The notes below the pieces were generated by a model. That model ran no database searches. It was not told the DNA's origin and saw only the letters and a program-made list of their open reading frames with translations. From the NCBI GenBank assembly GCA_049653745.1, contig JBASGW010000055.1, forward strand, positions 1 to 38,469: a stretch of DNA of 38,469 nt, written 5' to 3'. Below are positions 8,843 to 18,200 of the stretch, piece by piece. The stretch is from CANDYO01 sp049653745 (GTDB lineage: Bacteria; Pseudomonadota; Alphaproteobacteria; Rickettsiales; CANDYO01). Positions within the stretch are counted from its first letter, which is position 1; each line of letters opens with the position of its first letter. The position numbers and the translations under genes were made by a program.

Positions 8843-8931
8843 TTTTAAAGCAATTTATTTTAAAAATAACATTTTTCAAGGCGGTAGAGTTATTAATATA
8901 ATTAATTTTAGTTTGCTAATATGTTAAAAAC

Positions 8932-9390
8932 TTACTTATTCTGCTCAGACTTAATTTTTTGAATTGCTAGTTCAAGCTCTTGTAGGAAACGTGATTTATC
9001 TTGTTTTGTAATGCTTTTATTATTTCCTGAAATTTCTCCAGTTTCACGAAGATGGGTGTTGAGATTACGCATTGCAACAATTATTCCAATGTTATCCTCT
9101 GTGAAAGCTTTACCTTGTGGGCCAATCACATAAGCGCCAAGATTTATGCATCTTTGTGCTAGTAAAATATCTGCAGTGATTGCAATATCATTTTTGCCTA
9201 TATTATTTACAATCCAATCATCGGCAACATCTGCTCCTGATGACACTAATATTTTATGTACTCTAGGCCCCATAACTTGGGTGCTCCAGCGGTTACTAAC
9301 TAAATATACATCAAGGCAGTGGCGCATGGATAAACGAAGAATTTCTTCCTTTACAGGGCACGAGTCTCCGTCTACATAAATTTTAAGCAT
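8932..9390 (-). CDS. yaiI: YaiI/YqxD family protein (DUF188)
   Basis: A 152-residue protein of the YaiI/YqxD (UPF0178, DUF188) family, which has a PIN-like nuclease fold and no firmly assigned function. Diagnostic blocks are the N-terminal IYVDGDSCPVKEEI, then SSGADVADDWIV near residues 50-61, KNDIAITADILLAQRCINLG near 66-85, GPQGKAFTEDNIG near 90-102 and NLNTHLRETG near 109-118. The conserved aspartates (DGDS, ADVADDW, TADILLA) would form a metal-binding site if it is a nuclease. Length is typical. It converges with the oxidoreductase and is not evidently in an operon. Confidence 0.92.
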   Translation of the reverse strand: MLKIYVDGDSCPVKEEILRLSMRHCLDVYLVSNRWSTQVMGPRVHKILVSSGADVADDWIVNNIGKNDIAITADILLAQRCINLGAYVIGPQGKAFTEDNIGIIVAMRNLNTHLRETGEISGNNKSITKQDKSRFLQELELAIQKIKSEQNK

Positions 9391-9505
9391 ATTTTTACAA
9401 TCTTTTATTTTACAAGGTAGCTGATTTATGTATAAAATTCTAGGTTATTATCTGGGGTCTTAAACTATTATACTAGTAGAGTGATCATTATCTTTATAAG
9501 TATTT

Positions 9506-9901
9506 TTATTGGCCATTTCTTTCTTGTGATGGTTTTATCGCTTTATTAGGAACGTTAGGTGAATGAACTTTATTAACGTCGTAAAGCTTTAATATGTCTT
9601 TAACTTTATTTTGGTAATTAGATGTACGATCTTGGGCTTTGAATGCTTCTAGTGCTTTTGTTCTTTCTGATGGTGGTAAAGCAACCGGATCGCTATCTCT
9701 TTCAGTAATAATGTGTTTTAAGTCCATAGAAAAAGGATTATTCTTCATCTCTTGTAGTGCAGTTTCTTTTAGTTGTTTTTGTTTAGATATTTTTTTTTCT
9801 ACTTCCATTTCTTCTGGTGATAGAGCAACCGGATCAGATTCGTTTGTTTTTTGCTCTTGGGAGGAGAATGTTGTTGATTCTTTTTTTTCTTTGTCTAGCA
9901 C
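9506..9901 (-). CDS. Hypothetical charged protein with duplicated SDPVAL motif
   Basis: A 131-residue hydrophilic protein without signal peptide or TM. It is rich in Glu, Lys, Gln and Ser and probably helical or disordered. Two copies of a short motif are visible: ESDPVALSPEEME at about 21-33 and DSDPVALPPSER at about 69-80; at DNA level both carry the same 12-base core GATCCGGTTGCT. The start is a GTG at 9901, supported by a strong ribosome site AAGGAG seven bases upstream, which is the main reason to believe the gene. No family is recognised. Small charged proteins with repeated short motifs are common among secreted proteins of intracellular bacteria, but nothing here proves export. Confidence 0.6.
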   Translation of the reverse strand: MLDKEKKESTTFSSQEQKTNESDPVALSPEEMEVEKKISKQKQLKETALQEMKNNPFSMDLKHIITERDSDPVALPPSERTKALEAFKAQDRTSNYQNKVKDILKLYDVNKVHSPNVPNKAIKPSQERNGQ

Positions 9902-10097
9902 TCCAGGTCTCCTTAGCTTTAATTTAAAGTGAAATTTTTTATGTCGATATTATTTCTATGTAATAAGTCTAAATCTAAATAATTAACAATTGGTTAATTA
10001 TTAATTTTTATAATATGATATTATTTTGACAGCCAATTAACCCTACAAAAAAATATCAATTTATGATATATATTTATAATATTGCTTTATTTAGATT

Positions 10098-10730
10098 GTG
10101 AGGTTTAAAACTTTAGTGATTGATTATGTGGAATATGCATCTTACCTAGCTGTGCCTGCTTACGCAGTAAGTGGAGCCATAATAGGCATAAATAGAAAAT
10201 TTGATATATTAGGAATTACATTAATCGCAATAATTAATACTATTAGTGGTGGTGTAATAAGAGATGTATTGGCTAATGAAGTTCCAAGATTATTAAGTGA
10301 ACCACTCTATATTTATATTGCTATACTATCTGTTATGCTAACTTTAGCATTAAAATTATATAGATTTAATCTATCTGTGGATGGAAAAATTTATATATTT
10401 TGTGATGCCGTAGGATTGTCTTCTTATAGCATAATAGGTGCTTTAGTTGCTATTAATCAAGATTTAAATTTAATTTCAACTTTGTCATTTGCTTTGATTA
10501 CCGCAATTGGAGGGTCTTTAGCTAGGGATATATTGCTTAACAAAGTTCCATTAGTATTTAAAACTGACTTTTATGCATCAATTTCTTTAATATTAGGCTT
10601 TGTTCTTTTTATTTTAAAAAATTTCTTACTATTAAATTCTGTAAATATAACTATATTATTATTTTTTGGTATAGTTTTGAGATTAGTGGCATATTGGAGA
10701 AATTGGAGTTTGCCAATAGTTAATATATAA
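10098..10730 (+). CDS. TRIC/UPF0126 family membrane protein (YicG/YadS-like)
   Basis: A 210-residue inner-membrane protein with about seven TM helices, belonging to UPF0126, whose members are prokaryotic relatives of trimeric intracellular cation (TRIC) channels. The duplicated family motif is clear: ISGGVIRDVLANEVPRLL near residues 50-67 in the first half and IGGSLARDILLNKVPLVF near 137-154 in the second. Aromatic and glycine spacing around AVPAYAVSGAIIGI is also typical. Some bacterial members have been linked to glycine uptake, so the transported species is open. The start is uncertain: GTG at 10098 has no ribosome site, while a GAGG at 10100-10103 could serve an in-frame GTG at 10116 or a later GTG. 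Confidence 0.85.
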   Translation: MRFKTLVIDYVEYASYLAVPAYAVSGAIIGINRKFDILGITLIAIINTISGGVIRDVLANEVPRLLSEPLYIYIAILSVMLTLALKLYRFNLSVDGKIYIFCDAVGLSSYSIIGALVAINQDLNLISTLSFALITAIGGSLARDILLNKVPLVFKTDFYASISLILGFVLFILKNFLLLNSVNITILLFFGIVLRLVAYWRNWSLPIVNI

Positions 10731-10800
10731 TATTATCGTTCTTATTTCTTTCTAGATTCTAAAATAATTATAAAAGTAAAATTTGAAAAAGGGTTTTTTT

Positions 10801-11151
10801 ATGAATAATTTATCACCATGTCCAAAATGCAATTCTATATATACTTATGAAGATAAAGATATGCTTATTTGTCCAGAATGTGCCTATGAATGGCTAAAGA
10901 ATGAAGCAGATGAAAATGCTAGCGATGATAAGTTTATGGTCTATGATGCAAATAAAAATTTATTAAGTGATGGAGATTTTGTTACTGTAATTAAGGATTT
11001 AAAAATTAAAGGATCATCATCTGTTGTAAAAATTGGAACCAAGGTGAAAATACTTAGACTGATTGATGGTGGAGATCATAATATTGATTGCAGAATTGAT
11101 GGTGTTGGCTCAATGATGTTAAAGTCAGAATTTGTTAAAAAAGCTAAGTAA
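10801..11151 (+). CDS. yjdM: YjdM/PhnA family zinc-ribbon protein
   Basis: A 116-residue protein of the YjdM (PhnA) family. The N-terminal zinc ribbon has two CxxC pairs, CPKC at about residues 7-10 and CPEC at about 26-29, in the family context of an N-terminal LSPCPKCNSIYTYED. The C-terminal domain carries the family pattern DFVTVIKDLKIKGSS, then VVKIGTKVKILRL and a closing MLKSEFVKKA. Despite the historical name it is not needed for phosphonate breakdown, and its function is unsettled. The longest frame starts at a TTG (10783), but the ATG at 10801 has a good AAAAAGGG ribosome site about 8 bases upstream and places the zinc ribbon at the N-terminus as in the family, so I use it. Confidence 0.92.
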   Translation: MNNLSPCPKCNSIYTYEDKDMLICPECAYEWLKNEADENASDDKFMVYDANKNLLSDGDFVTVIKDLKIKGSSSVVKIGTKVKILRLIDGGDHNIDCRIDGVGSMMLKSEFVKKAK

Positions 11152-11185
11152 GGAAAGTTCTAATATTTCTACCAGAGGAAGGCTC

Positions 11186-11725
11186 TTAAATTAGAGCCGA
11201 CCACTTATCAAACATTCTGGTTACTGAGATTTCTTTTGTAGGGAGTTCATTTTTATTTTTTCCTATCCATCTTAATTCTTTTGATTCATTGTTAATCTGA
11301 ACAGTTTCATCGCTTTTTACTTGCAAGAGAAATCTAATATCATAATGAAAATGGGCTTTATCTCTTGAATTTGCAGGAATTTCATGAATATCAATATCCC
11401 AAATACCTTGCATTACTGGCTCAATAGCAAAGATTCCTGATTCTTCCTGGGCTTCCTTTATAGCCACTTCTAGAGCATCTGAGTTACCATCTGCATGTCC
11501 ACCAAGTTGAAACCATCTATCTAATTTCATATGATGCATAAGTAGGCTCTTATCTCCAGTTTTATTTATAATCCAAGATGAAGCAGTGATATGGCCAATT
11601 TCTAATTCTCTTTCAAAACAATTTTTATTGTTTTTAACAAAATTTAATATATCTTTCTTAAAGTGAGCTTCTTGAGGTGTTGGTTGATATTCTTCAAGTA
11701 ATTTTATTAAATTATTGCGTTTCAT
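11186..11725 (-). CDS. Nudix hydrolase
   Basis: A 179-residue Nudix-superfamily enzyme, expected to cleave a nucleoside diphosphate linked to another group. The Nudix box lies near residues 76-99: GGHADGNSDALEVAIKEA followed by QEESGI. Compared with the consensus GX5EX7REUXEEXGU, the catalytic EExG core is intact but the first glutamate is serine and the arginine of RE is lysine. The preceding LMHHMKLDRWFQLGGHADG and following GIWDIDIHEIPANS fit a branch of Nudix proteins with an N-terminal extension of about 60 residues. Substrate unknown; house-cleaning of damaged nucleotides is a common role. It converges with yjdM, 34 bp apart. Confidence 0.87.
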   Translation of the reverse strand: MKRNNLIKLLEEYQPTPQEAHFKKDILNFVKNNKNCFERELEIGHITASSWIINKTGDKSLLMHHMKLDRWFQLGGHADGNSDALEVAIKEAQEESGIFAIEPVMQGIWDIDIHEIPANSRDKAHFHYDIRFLLQVKSDETVQINNESKELRWIGKNKNELPTKEISVTRMFDKWSALI

Positions 11726-11908
11726 TGTTATTTTCTCTCTATAAGATTAATGAAATTTTATTTATAGTTTTGGTGTTTTTAAATGTAAACTCAACCTAGT
11801 ATAGTTTTTGTTATGTCGCTTAGAAATAATAATTTACATTAATTAACAAAAATAGTAACATGTGGTTAATAACGTTAACTGTTTTAATTTTAATTTGTAG
11901 TTTTCAAT

Positions 11909-12844
11909 ATGGCAAAAAAGCATTTAAGAGTACCTAAAAAAACAACTTCCCTTAATCAGAAGATATTAGGTGAGGATTACTTTAAAAATACTACTCTAAT
12001 TGAAGAAGAAAATCTTCAATTATCAAAAGAAGATAAATATAATATAATCAATTATTTATCTCAAGATCTTTTAGTGCCTAATATGCTTGGTGAGATTGCT
12101 GTTAATCAAACTCATTATCTTGGTACAGTTGATTTGTTTATGGCCGCCAGTTTTGAGAAAGAACATAGGAAAGAGATACTTAATAAAGAGCTTATCTTAA
12201 AATTGAAGAATTTTACAAATTTTCTTGATATTGGAGTAGGGAAAGGAGAGATAACTAAATTTATTGGGAAGCATTTTTCAAATATTACTCTAGTTGATAA
12301 TAGTCTTGAATCTCTATCCAATTTACCCAATATTATTGGCCCTAATAATTCTACAGTTCACAAGGTTTGTGGAGATATTTTAACAGTTGATGTATCTCAA
12401 ATTAAATATGATTTAATTTTAATGTCACATACACTTTACTATATAGTTGATAATTCTAGAGATTTTCTTCTTGAAAAATTATATAATATGTTGAATGAAA
12501 ATGGCGTTGTTGCATTTGTGTATAATGATGGCTTAGGCCGTGAAAAAATGGTGAAGCATTTTCAAGGAAGACAAGAAGATTTTTATCATTTTATCTTAAA
12601 TTCAATGTATGAACATAAAAATTCTTATGCTTTACTTTCTACTGAGATTATGGAAGGTTCAAAAGAACCCATGTTGCATGTGTCCAATATGATACTTTAC
12701 GATGCCAATGCTAAAGCAAATATTAGTGCTGTTAGTAATTATTTAGATGGTATATGTGATGAAGATTTTTGCCAAATAAATATGCATCAAAATTTTATTT
12801 TTATAGGTAGAGATAGTGATGAAACTTTAAGCCATTCAGAATGA
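11909..12844 (+). CDS. Class I SAM-dependent methyltransferase
   Basis: A 311-residue soluble protein with a Rossmann-type methyltransferase core. Motif I is FLDIGVGKGE at 105-114, the acidic residue ending beta-2 is in ITLVDNS near 127-133, and the motif IV region is YDLILMSHTLYYIVD near 167-181. The region after about 205 is not recognisable. A basic N-terminal stretch (AKKHLRVPKKTT) precedes it. No ribosome site is evident before ATG 11909. It ends one base before the start of the six-TM histidine kinase, so the two are almost certainly translated from one mRNA. The substrate is unknown; small-molecule N- or O-methylation is as likely as protein modification. The tight coupling suggests it modifies, or makes, something connected with the kinase's signal, but this is inference. 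Confidence 0.82.
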   Translation: MAKKHLRVPKKTTSLNQKILGEDYFKNTTLIEEENLQLSKEDKYNIINYLSQDLLVPNMLGEIAVNQTHYLGTVDLFMAASFEKEHRKEILNKELILKLKNFTNFLDIGVGKGEITKFIGKHFSNITLVDNSLESLSNLPNIIGPNNSTVHKVCGDILTVDVSQIKYDLILMSHTLYYIVDNSRDFLLEKLYNMLNENGVVAFVYNDGLGREKMVKHFQGRQEDFYHFILNSMYEHKNSYALLSTEIMEGSKEPMLHVSNMILYDANAKANISAVSNYLDGICDEDFCQINMHQNFIFIGRDSDETLSHSE

Positions 12845-12845
12845 A

Positions 12846-14186
12846 ATGAAAAATTTGATTTGGAGAAACATGGCTTATAATACTAAGGAGGCTGAGCCGT
12901 ATTTTGATATACTTGGCTGGGTTTTAGTTATTAGTTATTTAGGATTTTATTTCTTCAATGTTTTATTTGCCGCTCCTAATGGCTATGAAAATATAGTTTT
13001 ACGTATATTAATAAGTTCTTTCGGATTTATATTTATTCTGTATAAATCTCTTCCAAGATTAGTAAAAAAATTTTTTCCATTAATATTTTATTTTATACTT
13101 TTAATTAGTTTCCCATTTTTTTTCACTTATATGCTATTAAAAAACCAAGACTTGAGCGCGTGGCAAGTTAAGGGGCTTGTTGGCTTTATGTTGCTTTCTT
13201 TCTTTGTTGACTGGATGTCGTTTATCGCTCTATCTATTTTAGGAATTGCTCTTGCATCACTTTGTTCTTTTAATGAAGGGATAATTTTTCATCATCATCT
13301 TATAGGATCTATAGGATCTTATAGTGCTCCTGTGGTATATCAATTAATTTTCTCTAAACAAACAAGAAAAATCCAGAAAGAGAGAGGCGATTATATAGCA
13401 AAAATTAAAGAATTGAACGATTCTTTAGAAAATAAAGTAGAGTCAAGAACCATAGAGTTAGAAAAAGCATTATCTTATAAAACAGAGTTTTTTAATAATC
13501 TGAGTCATGAAATAAGAACGCCAGTTCATGGATTTACAGCTCTTTCTGAAGGATTATCTGACAATTGGAGTTCTATTGCAGATGATGTAAGGCATAAATA
13601 TGTTCGTGAAATTTCAAATAATGCTAGACGATTAGGAGGGTTAGTAAATAATCTTTTGGATATATCAAAATTCACTGCAAATAAAATGTTAATGAATTTT
13701 GAGTTAATAAGTTTAGATAAAGAGATTAGAGAAATTATTGATGAATGTAATGCTCTATATATATTAGGCAAGCCTATTGAAATATTATTTACTTCTAAAA
13801 TTGAGCATTTTGTTATGGCCGATAAAGAGAAGTTGGGGCAAGTTATTAGAAACTTATTAATTAATGCAATTAGATATGGATCTGCCGATAATAATGTTAT
13901 TAATATTAATATCGATAAAATTATTGTTGATAATATCCAAATGGTTGAAGTTGTTGTTCAAGACTCAGGGCTTGGAATACCTAAAGAGGAGCTAGAGATA
14001 ATATTTGAGCCATTTATGCAAAGCTCATCTACTAAGAAATTATCTGGAGGAACTGGATTAGGGCTAAGTATTTGTAAGCAGATTATAAATGCTCATAAAG
14101 GAAAAATATGGGCAATAAATAACCTTGAAAAGGGTGCTAGCTTCTATTTTTCTATCCCAGAAGTAGAAAATAAAAATATATCTTAA
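12846..14186 (+). CDS. Six-TM sensor histidine kinase without receiver domain
   Basis: A 446-residue inner-membrane sensor kinase. Residues 20-170 hold six hydrophobic segments (about 22-42, 49-68, 76-97, 108-121, 124-141 and 152-169) joined by short loops with no extracytoplasmic domain, so the signal is probably hydrophobic or membrane-borne. A helical linker (about 180-212) leads to the HisKA domain with phospho-acceptor His221 in NNLSHEIRTPVHGF. The ATPase domain follows: N-box IRNLLINAIRYG, G1 DSGLGIP, F-box IFEPFMQSS and G2 GGTGLGLSICKQI. There is no receiver, so a separate regulator is needed; none is in the window. It is a clear paralogue of the kinase at 34960-36699. The layout resembles the quorum-sensing kinases LqsS/CqsS, which is a suggestion only. 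It follows the methyltransferase with one base between stop and start. Confidence 0.92.
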   Translation: MKNLIWRNMAYNTKEAEPYFDILGWVLVISYLGFYFFNVLFAAPNGYENIVLRILISSFGFIFILYKSLPRLVKKFFPLIFYFILLISFPFFFTYMLLKNQDLSAWQVKGLVGFMLLSFFVDWMSFIALSILGIALASLCSFNEGIIFHHHLIGSIGSYSAPVVYQLIFSKQTRKIQKERGDYIAKIKELNDSLENKVESRTIELEKALSYKTEFFNNLSHEIRTPVHGFTALSEGLSDNWSSIADDVRHKYVREISNNARRLGGLVNNLLDISKFTANKMLMNFELISLDKEIREIIDECNALYILGKPIEILFTSKIEHFVMADKEKLGQVIRNLLINAIRYGSADNNVININIDKIIVDNIQMVEVVVQDSGLGIPKEELEIIFEPFMQSSSTKKLSGGTGLGLSICKQIINAHKGKIWAINNLEKGASFYFSIPEVENKNIS

Positions 14187-14328
14187 ATTAATAATATAAA
14201 ATGTGAATTCTAGTTTTTTCTGGGCGGTCTAAGAGATAAGAATGGTTATTTTTTAAATTAGAAATGGATTTATAGCATCTTAGATAGAAAAATAAAATAA
14301 CCTGTACTAATTATTTTGTCTGGATATT

Positions 14329-14353
14329 AAATGGAGCATTTGCTCCATTTTTT
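14329..14353 (+). terminator. Rho-independent terminator of the methyltransferase-kinase operon
   Basis: A 9-bp perfect stem AAATGGAGC / GCTCCATTT with an ATTT loop, followed by three further T (six T in a row counting the stem end). It lies 143 bases after the kinase stop. In the reverse direction the hairpin is followed only by TTTAAT, so it works best rightward, although it may also limit leftward read-through from the XRE gene. Confidence 0.8.
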
Positions 14354-14391
14354 AAATAGTTACTAGATTATTGCTGTGGTTTTTACGCTGC

Positions 14392-14823
14392 TTATTTTAA
14401 TATATTTTCTACTTCATTTTCAAATATTGAAGAAGATAACATTTCTCCCTTAGCAAGAATTCTAACTAAAGAGTTAATAGCATCTTTATGTTCTTGGTTT
14501 TTTATCTTCATGAAATTACGAGAAACTTCTATACACATTCTTTGGTTAGGATTGCTTTCAACTATTGTAGCAACTGCATTTAAAGAGCTATCTAAGCCTT
14601 CATAAAATGCTGAAACTGATGTTCCTAAATATTTTGCAATAAGAGCAAGTCTTCCTGCAGAAACTCTGTTAGTACCAATTTCGTATTTTTGTAATTGCTG
14701 ATGAGTGACGTTTATTTTTTCACCCAAATCTTGACGTGACATTCCGTGCGCTAAGCGTAATTCTTGAATTCGGGCTCCAATGTAGCGATCAATTTGTTCG
14801 ATATGTTCTACTTTTCTTGCCAT
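14392..14823 (-). CDS. XRE-family helix-turn-helix transcriptional regulator
   Basis: A 143-residue DNA-binding protein with an XRE/Cro-type HTH at about residues 12-68: RYIGARIQELRLAHGMSRQD, LGEKINVTHQQLQKYEIGTN and RVSAGRLALIAKYLGTSVSA are the canonical helices. The remaining 70 residues are helical and may serve oligomerisation. I prefer ATG 14823 (MARKVEHIEQ) to the upstream ATG at 14853, because GAGG lies eight bases before it and the HTH then begins close to the N-terminus. Regulators of this kind are widespread in alphaproteobacteria; Ehrlichia EcxR, an HTH protein that controls type IV secretion genes, is a relevant precedent. Here the gene is divergent from a VirB6-like gene 434 bp away, which makes it a candidate controller of that gene; this is inference. 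Confidence 0.9.
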   Translation of the reverse strand: MARKVEHIEQIDRYIGARIQELRLAHGMSRQDLGEKINVTHQQLQKYEIGTNRVSAGRLALIAKYLGTSVSAFYEGLDSSLNAVATIVESNPNQRMCIEVSRNFMKIKNQEHKDAINSLVRILAKGEMLSSSIFENEVENILK

Positions 14824-15189
14824 ATTTTCTACCTCAATAATATAATTTATCAACTTTTACTAACAAAACTTAACATAAATTAACCAGTGATACAATATGT
14901 TTTTATCATTTTTAAGAAGATTAGTGTAAAATAGAGTGATTTTTAGTTGAAGTTATAAGATAAGTGGCTGTTAGGTTGGCAGAGGTGATATAAGCTAATG
15001 CAGCTGCTTGATCTAGTTTTTTTATTTCTTGATTCGTATATTTAGTTCTTCTCTCCCTATATTATTTAGATTAAGAAAATTATAAGCTCTCTATTCTAGA
15101 TAAATATTATTTTTATATTCTTGATTTTGTTTCATATAATCTAATTCAAGGTAAAAATCTATAATTTAAAAGAAGTTCTAAAGTGAAAA

Positions 15190-15219
15190 TTGTATACTTT
15201 TAACTTTAAATTATATAAT
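15190..15219 (+). promoter_or_regulatory. Predicted sigma70-type promoter for VirB6-like gene
   Basis: A perfect -10 hexamer TATAAT at 15214-15219 with a poor -35 (TTGTAT, 15190-15195) at 18-bp spacing. The expected start near 15226 gives a leader of about 30 bases to the GTG start, which lacks a clear ribosome site. The element overlaps the direct-repeat pair, so a protein bound there would affect transcription directly. Confidence 0.35.
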
Positions 15220-15245
15220 CTGGTATACCTGTAACTATAAATTAT
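15192..15245. repeat. Pair of 23-bp direct repeats, 31 bp start to start
   Basis: Copy one is 15192-15214 and copy two 15223-15245; 20 of 23 positions agree. Both share GTATAC, then TAACT, then TAAATTAT, with differences only at positions 7, 9 and 15. The start-to-start distance of 31 bp is about three helical turns, so two bound proteins would sit on the same face of the DNA. The pair brackets the predicted promoter and ends 12 bp before the VirB6-like start codon, so an operator is the simplest reading. Confidence 0.6.
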
Positions 15246-15257
15246 TACTCCATTTAA

Positions 15258-18200
15258 GTGAAAAATATATCTAAAATCCTTTCTATTATATTATTGTTTG
15301 CCCTTGTAGGCTGTGATGGGCCTGATACATGGTGTATTGGCAGCAGTCCGGATTCTTATTCAGATGCTAATACTATTAAAACAGTAGTTGATACCAATAT
15401 AAATGTGCAGTCAACCAGCCAAAATAGCGCAGGAGATTATGGTGTTTGGGTAGATTCAGGATTATTTGTTAATCAAGGATCAGTATACGACTTTAACATA
15501 GGTGGTTCTCCAGGTTATGAAATTGTTATAGCTTCAGATTTTTATTCTGATGTGAATGAGGGGTTAGGGCAGGATTATATAATATCTGCAAGTCAAGATA
15601 CACCAACCCAAATATTAAATAGTGATGGATCAGCTGCTCAGTTTGCACCTAATCAACAAATTACGATTACAACAGCTGATTGCACAACTGGAGCAGATTC
15701 TTATGGTAATAGTTCTCCAACTAAATGGACTTGGAATAATAATTGGAAATATAAAACTGTAACTTGTAGTTATTATGGAGCTAATGATGATGACACAGGT
15801 TGTGATACAATTGGTATTGATTGCCCAAGATATCCAACAAATAATGACAAAGATGAATGTGTTGCTGTTGGAAATTGTCAAATAAACTGTGTTGATATTC
15901 CTTTGGTTGGGAATTTATGTACAACAATCTATCCAGTTTGGTATTGCTATCACCAAACTTATACAGAACCAGCTGATGATCCTCCCTATATGAATAATTA
16001 TTATGATACTGGATCTGCTTGCACAAGCAATTCATCGGTTTCTTGTAGTAGCAGCTCTTGCAGCACGCCATGTACTTATGATTTATGTCCAGAAGAATAT
16101 GTCTCTGGTGTAGATACTCCTAATTACTTTATTTGTGAAGGTAAAACACAAGATAGTTATGCCGATACATCGCCAACATATTACAGTCATTCACCTACAT
16201 ATGATAGTGCTCAAGGCAATAGTGGCTATTGTGATGGCAAGAATCAGGCTGGGTTTGGGGCCACTAGCACTAGTAAAAGCCATCCAGGCTGTGGTAATAG
16301 AAGTTCTGATGATAATGAACAAGAACAAAGTACTGAAGTTTTTAATACTACGGGTAGTGTTGATACTTGTTGGAACACCGGGGGATTAAACCTTTATGCC
16401 ATTCAAAATGATATTCAATGCCCTCCTTCTGTTGATGATAGATGTTTTGATCTTCAGGGAAGTTACCAAACAGTAGCATATGTTCCACCTGATAGTAGTG
16501 GAAACCAGCCTCCAAGTGCTGGAAAAAGCTTTGGTTCGGTGGGTGGGCCTTTATGGTTGCAGATAATTAATCCAAATTCTAATGATACAATTGCTAATGT
16601 TGATGATTATAATACAGATATTGATACTAACAACACTACAATTTCTCAGCTTCAAGCATATAATACTAATTCTTTATATCCTCAGTTAACCACAAGTTTA
16701 ACTAATATGAATGGCCAATATTCTAATGGCACAATTGAAAGCTTAAGATTTCAAGGTTATAACATGATTGAAGGGGTTTCAGACCCAACTGCTCAATCTT
16801 ATTTAACTACCTTAACTAACTTACTTGGCACAGCTTATACTGATCCTTCTACGCAGGCAGCAGTAGATGGAATACAAACTCCATGTTTAAGTTTAAATAA
16901 CTTAATTACTAGCGCAAATTCTGGATATGATCAAAGCAACTCTAGCACCTGGGAACCTGTTGTAGTACCTTTTAATTTCAATTCTCAAAATACTTCCACT
17001 TGGGCACCAGCAACTTATCCAAAGAACCCTACAGATATCTATGATATAGCAAGTTCTGCAATGGCAACTGCCACTAATTTAATTAATTATCTTGATCCAC
17101 CTGTGCCAACAACAGGAGGAGCTGCTCCAACTCCACCAACATTAACTGGAGACACCACAAGTGCAGAATTAGAAAGCTATTGCCAAGATGTAATTAATAC
17201 TTTAACAGGAATGCAGCAGGCTTTTAATGCTTATAGTAAAAGTTATGCGCCAAAGACTGAAACCTGTGATTCATGTCCTAATTGTTCGGTGGCTCAAACT
17301 CAAAGCTGCATTGATGCAAATAATGCTCAAATTAGTGCATTAACTGAACAAAATAATGAATATTACGCAGATATTCTTAATACTAATATTTCAAATAATG
17401 CTAATATGGTGGGTGGTTATAAAGTATATGTTGCCGCTGGGCCTTTAGTTGCCGATTATGGCAAATATTTGCAAGTTATGCTAGTTCCTAATAATCAAGA
17501 CCCCAACAGCGCATCAACCACAGGAACTGAAATGATTATTGATTATAGTAGTGGTGAAGAACAAGGTCCCAACACAATAACTTTGCCTGCTATGCCTTTT
17601 AGTGGTGAAATTTGGACTAGAATTGTGGATCCAGATAATAATTACACCAATAATTCAGGATATTATACTTTAACTTTCGGATATACCACTTATACATCCG
17701 GATTTTCAACAATGTTATCAAATATTATTTCAGTTATTCAAAAAACCATTCAAAAAACTGCGCAATCAATATTTCTTCATATGACTTGTAGTGCCACGGG
17801 GATGGATCAGTCAGTTGATGGTCAATGTTCAGATTATATTAGATCTATTGATGCATTGCTTTATATGTATGTGATTATTTATGGAATGATGTATCTATTT
17901 GGTTTAATGAAAAATGATAGAGTAGATTTTATCATGAGAATTGTTAAAGTTGCTGTAGTTAGTACGCTTTTAACACCCAACAGTTTTTGGTTTTTCAATA
18001 CTTATTTATTTGAAGGTTTTTATGGATTAAGCAATAGCTTAATATCATATGCTGTTGGTGCTCCTGTAACTAATCCTTTTGATTTTATTACTCAAAGTGT
18101 TAACGTGCTGCTGCTTGATCAAACAACTTATTTTAAAATTATTGGTTTAATGCTACAAGGTTTATTAGGGTTAGTTGCATTTGCGCTGCTAATTAATGGA

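Larger units (their letters stand above)
14824..15257. other. Intergenic region between XRE regulator and VirB6-like gene
   Basis: A 434-bp divergent intergenic region. The left part holds the regulator's ribosome site and AT-rich sequence; the middle (about 14940-15160) has no open frame of note and no hairpin I can support. The right end contains the paired direct repeats and the promoter-like element described separately. Its length, twice that of most spacers in this window, suggests regulatory content. Confidence 0.6.

Noticed and set aside
11181..11198. Hairpin GGCTCT / AGAGCC between yjdM and the Nudix gene as terminator
   Set aside because: The stem is only 6 bp and no T-run follows on either strand.
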